Positions 62,194 through 64,000 of a DNA stretch of 64,000 nucleotides are shown piece after piece. The stretch's first letter is position 1; every line of letters begins with the position of its first letter. The notes under the pieces were generated by a model, which saw only the letters and a program-made list of their open reading frames with translations, made no database searches and was not told the origin of the DNA. Both the position numbers and the translations under genes were made by a program. Origin of the DNA: an uncultured Marinicella sp. (GTDB lineage: Bacteria > Pseudomonadota > Gammaproteobacteria > Xanthomonadales > Marinicellaceae); NCBI GenBank assembly GCA_947502595.1, contig CANNAM010000011.1, positions 61,139 to 125,138 on the forward strand. Reading direction: 5' to 3'.

Positions 62194-62853
62194 TTAATTG
62201 TCGCGCCAAAATTTCAGAATATGCCCTTTGAAGGGCTTATCTAAATAATCGGTGTGCACAGGTTTAACTGCGGTGAAGCGGTAGCCATACTGTTGCATCA
62301 GCTTACCCAGTTTGTTTTTATTGCCGCGACCTGGGTCGACTAAAATGATTTCACAGTTTTCACTGGCGTGCTTGTGCATAAAGTCTGCAACCAATTTAAC
62401 ATGCTCGTCTTCATACAAAACATCACTGCCGATAATCAAATCAAATTTACCCAGGTCGTTATGAATTTCGGCCCAGTCAATCCGTTGGTAAACAATTTCC
62501 TTACCCTGATTGAGCAGGGCGTTGCGTTTAAGAAATAATTCTGCTTCCGGGTGGTAATCAGTGGCTGTGATGTCGGCGTTTTGGTGATTGAGTAACAAAC
62601 TAGATAACGCCATGCCGCAACCCATCTCGAGTATCCTTTTGCCTTCAGTGGGGTAAGTTGAAATGAAATGAGCCAGCACCAAGCCTGATGGCCAAATGAT
62701 GCCAAACAGCGGCCAAGTGGCAGATGAAATCCCCAGTGCCTCCGCTGTACCTTCTGGGTCGCTGAATTGTTGGTTGTCGCGTAAGGTGCAAACATGGATA
62801 TCGGTGTCACCAATTTCTATGGTTTGGTACCTAAGTCTCAGTGGTGTTGTCAT
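62194..62853 (-). CDS. class I SAM-dependent methyltransferase (METTL21/lysine methyltransferase-like)
   Basis: A 219-residue Rossmann-fold methyltransferase starting at the ATG at 62853, which has a strong GGGAGA ribosome site six bases upstream; the frame runs on to 62880. Motif I is ILEMGCGMALSSLL, the acidic post I residue is in DITATDYHPE, and DLIIGSDVLYED matches the (D/N)xxY-type motif of METTL21/Methyltransf_16 protein methyltransferases. WPSGLVLAHFI upstream of motif I is typical of that group. The substrate is unknown. It converges with the TlpA-like gene. Confidence 0.85.
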   Translation of the reverse strand: MTTPLRLRYQTIEIGDTDIHVCTLRDNQQFSDPEGTAEALGISSATWPLFGIIWPSGLVLAHFISTYPTEGKRILEMGCGMALSSLLLNHQNADITATDYHPEAELFLKRNALLNQGKEIVYQRIDWAEIHNDLGKFDLIIGSDVLYEDEHVKLVADFMHKHASENCEIILVDPGRGNKNKLGKLMQQYGYRFTAVKPVHTDYLDKPFKGHILKFWRDN

Positions 62854-62880
62854 GATCTCTCCCGTTAAAGCCATGTACAA

Positions 62881-63280
62881 GCAAGTCAGGTATTTTGAGA
62901 GTTGATGAGGTTCCTGTATAAGTGACGGCGTTGTTTATTCAGGGTACAGGAATTCTGGTGATTAGCAAGCTATTTAGTTGCCAATAAGTTCACAACCATT
63001 TAACTGCAAAATTTTACTGACCGCTTTGAATTTGTGGTTGTAGCCACAAAGCGCCCGCCTTTGCCTGTTTATAAATGCTTTTTAATCTCGGTATAATCTG
63101 TTAATAGTGCATATATGTTTTTTAAACTCGATATTTTCGAATAAAAATGCATTTATTAAATGAAATACAACAATTTTAAGCAATAAAGCATCAAATGTAG
63201 GTGGAAAACTCTTAATTTATGCAACAATTAAGCTTAAAATGCATGTTTAATAAGTTGTTATACATTTAGGGAGAGATAGT
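62881..63280. other. 400-base AT-rich intergenic region before the M23-like gene
   Basis: No open frame of note. Contents: a hairpin TTTGTGG-TTGTAG-CCACAAA at 63031-63050 that competes with an outer CGCTTTG/CAAAGCG pairing; a possible promoter TTATAA-N17-TATAAT at 63069-63097; an inverted repeat CTTAATT-N8-AATTAAG at 63211-63232; GTTATAC at 63257-63263, which matches an integron R' core; and an AGGGAGAG ribosome site at 63268-63275. The right half is distinctly richer in A and T than the neighbouring genes. Confidence 0.55.
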
Positions 63281-63286
63281 TTGGCT

Positions 63287-63871
63287 ATGAAACAAGTTTT
63301 TGCTGTTGCACTTATGGTTTTAAATTTTTCGATATTTGCATCTGCTGAGAGTTTAAAAATTCACGCAATTCACAAAGAGACATTCTCGTGTACTGAACAT
63401 TGGACAGGTCAATTTAAGTATACTGGAGATGCATTGGGTACGGACTGTGTCATAAATGGTTGGTATGAAGACGAAACTAGGCTTTTTCCTGTGAAATTTC
63501 GTGGTGATGGATTAAAGAATGAGGACTGGTATGGGTTCGAAAAAGAAGTTCTAGCACCTTGTGACTGCATTGTTGTAAAGGTACATATCAATGGCGTTAC
63601 CAACCAACCTGGAATTATGAATCCTGGAAGAGCAAGTTCGATTACTTTCAAAGATGATAGTTATAATTATGTACTATTAGCGCATGTAAGAAATGTTAGC
63701 GTAAAAGAAGGAGATAAAGTAACTCGAGGTAAAGTGGTCGCAAAAGTTGGAAACAATGGATATAGCAGGAATCCACATATTCACATTGGTGCTTGGGATA
63801 AAGACGGTAAGCCTTTGCAAATTCAATTTGATCAAACTACTTTAGCGTTATTGGACAGAGAGGCTAGTTGA
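63287..63871 (+). CDS. secreted M23/LytM-like protein, probably degenerate in the metal site
   Basis: A 194-residue exported protein with a signal peptide (FAVALMVLNFSIFASA). The C-terminal two thirds follow the M23 (LytM) fold: APCDCIVVKV, NYVLLAHVRNVSVKEGDKVTRG, KVGNNGYSRNPHIHIGAWD. The HIHI pair and the earlier His are retained, but the first metal ligand motif (H-x3-D, expected near residues 80-90) is replaced by KNEDWYGFE, so peptidase activity is doubtful. The ATG at 63287 is chosen; a TTG at 63281 has better ribosome-site spacing. Composition differs from neighbouring genes, and the cassette-like flanks suggest acquisition. Confidence 0.75.
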   Translation: MKQVFAVALMVLNFSIFASAESLKIHAIHKETFSCTEHWTGQFKYTGDALGTDCVINGWYEDETRLFPVKFRGDGLKNEDWYGFEKEVLAPCDCIVVKVHINGVTNQPGIMNPGRASSITFKDDSYNYVLLAHVRNVSVKEGDKVTRGKVVAKVGNNGYSRNPHIHIGAWDKDGKPLQIQFDQTTLALLDREAS

Positions 63872-63873
63872 AT

Positions 63874-64000
63874 GCATAACAAAACGTTGAAGCGAAGCTA
63901 AATAAAGAAGCTAAATAAGGGACAAAGGACAGTCACTAAATAAGGAGTTTGTATCAGTCCGGAGCGCTGGTTTTTTGCTTGTTTTTAAGTGGAAAGTGTT
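63874..64000. other. possible integron attC half-site or REP-type repeat region at the window end
   Basis: Three bases after the M23-like stop comes GCATAACAAAACGTTGAAGC, which looks like the R''-L'' half of an attC site. It is followed by direct repeats: GAAGCTAAATAA at 63894 and 63907, and CTAAATAAGG at 63911 and 63936, around GGGACAAAGGACAGTCA. The complementary L'-R' half would lie beyond the window, so the identity is open. The repeats also recall sequences near REP-associated transposase genes. Confidence 0.35.

Noticed and set aside
1..64000. tRNA, rRNA genes and CRISPR arrays
   Set aside because: No tRNA-like cloverleaf, conserved rRNA segment or regularly spaced long repeat was recognised by eye; a tRNAscan or CRISPR finder run would be needed to exclude them fully.

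Overview
The window looks like chromosomal DNA of a low-to-mid GC gammaproteobacterium, probably a marine, free-living, protein-degrading organism. The gene set (RapA, BamC, TusBCDE, FdxA, BepA, SpoT/RecG, PcnB/FolK) is gammaproteobacterial. A homo-oligomeric NAD-type isocitrate dehydrogenase, ECF sigma/Ser-Thr kinase-TPR pairs, a choice-of-anchor beta-helix protein and a large TonB receptor recall Marinicella and Xanthomonadales relatives. That placement is inference; no rRNA or tRNA gene was seen.

Layout: 1-254 is the end of pgsA. 383-1326 holds an ECF sigma factor with a small membrane protein. 1332-3888 (minus) is a two-component system of the type named after the proteobacterial dedicated sortase system, but no sortase is present. 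4025-6529 is PBP1a (mrcA). 6636-10653 is an ECF sigma factor translationally coupled to a Ser/Thr kinase-TPR protein, followed by a Maf-type pyrophosphatase. 10808-15588 holds a CPBP-like membrane protein, wrbA/arsC (minus), bolA-like, a parvulin lipoprotein and ilvE. 15692-25087 is rapA, glutaminase, a DUF1579-like secreted protein, an S9 peptidase, a thioredoxin lipoprotein and a lipid kinase.

25170-30148 (minus) is a tight run pgi-mrp-dcd-yeeZ-like-add. A promoter plus strong intrinsic terminator just upstream of pgi could make a small RNA or an attenuated leader. 30430-32224 (minus) is pcnB-folK, divergent from fdxA. 32688-34204 (minus) is dapA-bamC, then bcp, icd, an outer-membrane barrel and a PerM-type permease. 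38333-39839 (minus) is the tRNA 2-thiouridine sulfur relay tusD-tusC-tusB-tusE followed by grxC. 39972-48310 carries bepA, rpoZ-spoT-ridA-recG, an enoyl reductase-like gene and a GST. 48303-51599 (minus) encodes two secreted proteins, an M28 aminopeptidase and a beta-helix protein, with similar short C-terminal motifs.

51761-59635 is the tryptophan pathway trpE ... trpG-trpD-trpC-mtnN, split by a TonB-dependent receptor between trpE and trpG. 59622-62853 holds a small lipoprotein, a YihY protein, a TlpA-like lipoprotein and a methyltransferase. The last kilobase is AT-rich and contains an M23-like gene framed by sequences resembling integron cassette ends.

The most interesting points are the ECF-kinase pair without an anti-sigma gene, the orphan sortase-type two-component system, the candidate RNA/leader in front of pgi, the receptor within the trp cluster, the shared C-terminal motif, and the possible gene cassette at the right edge.
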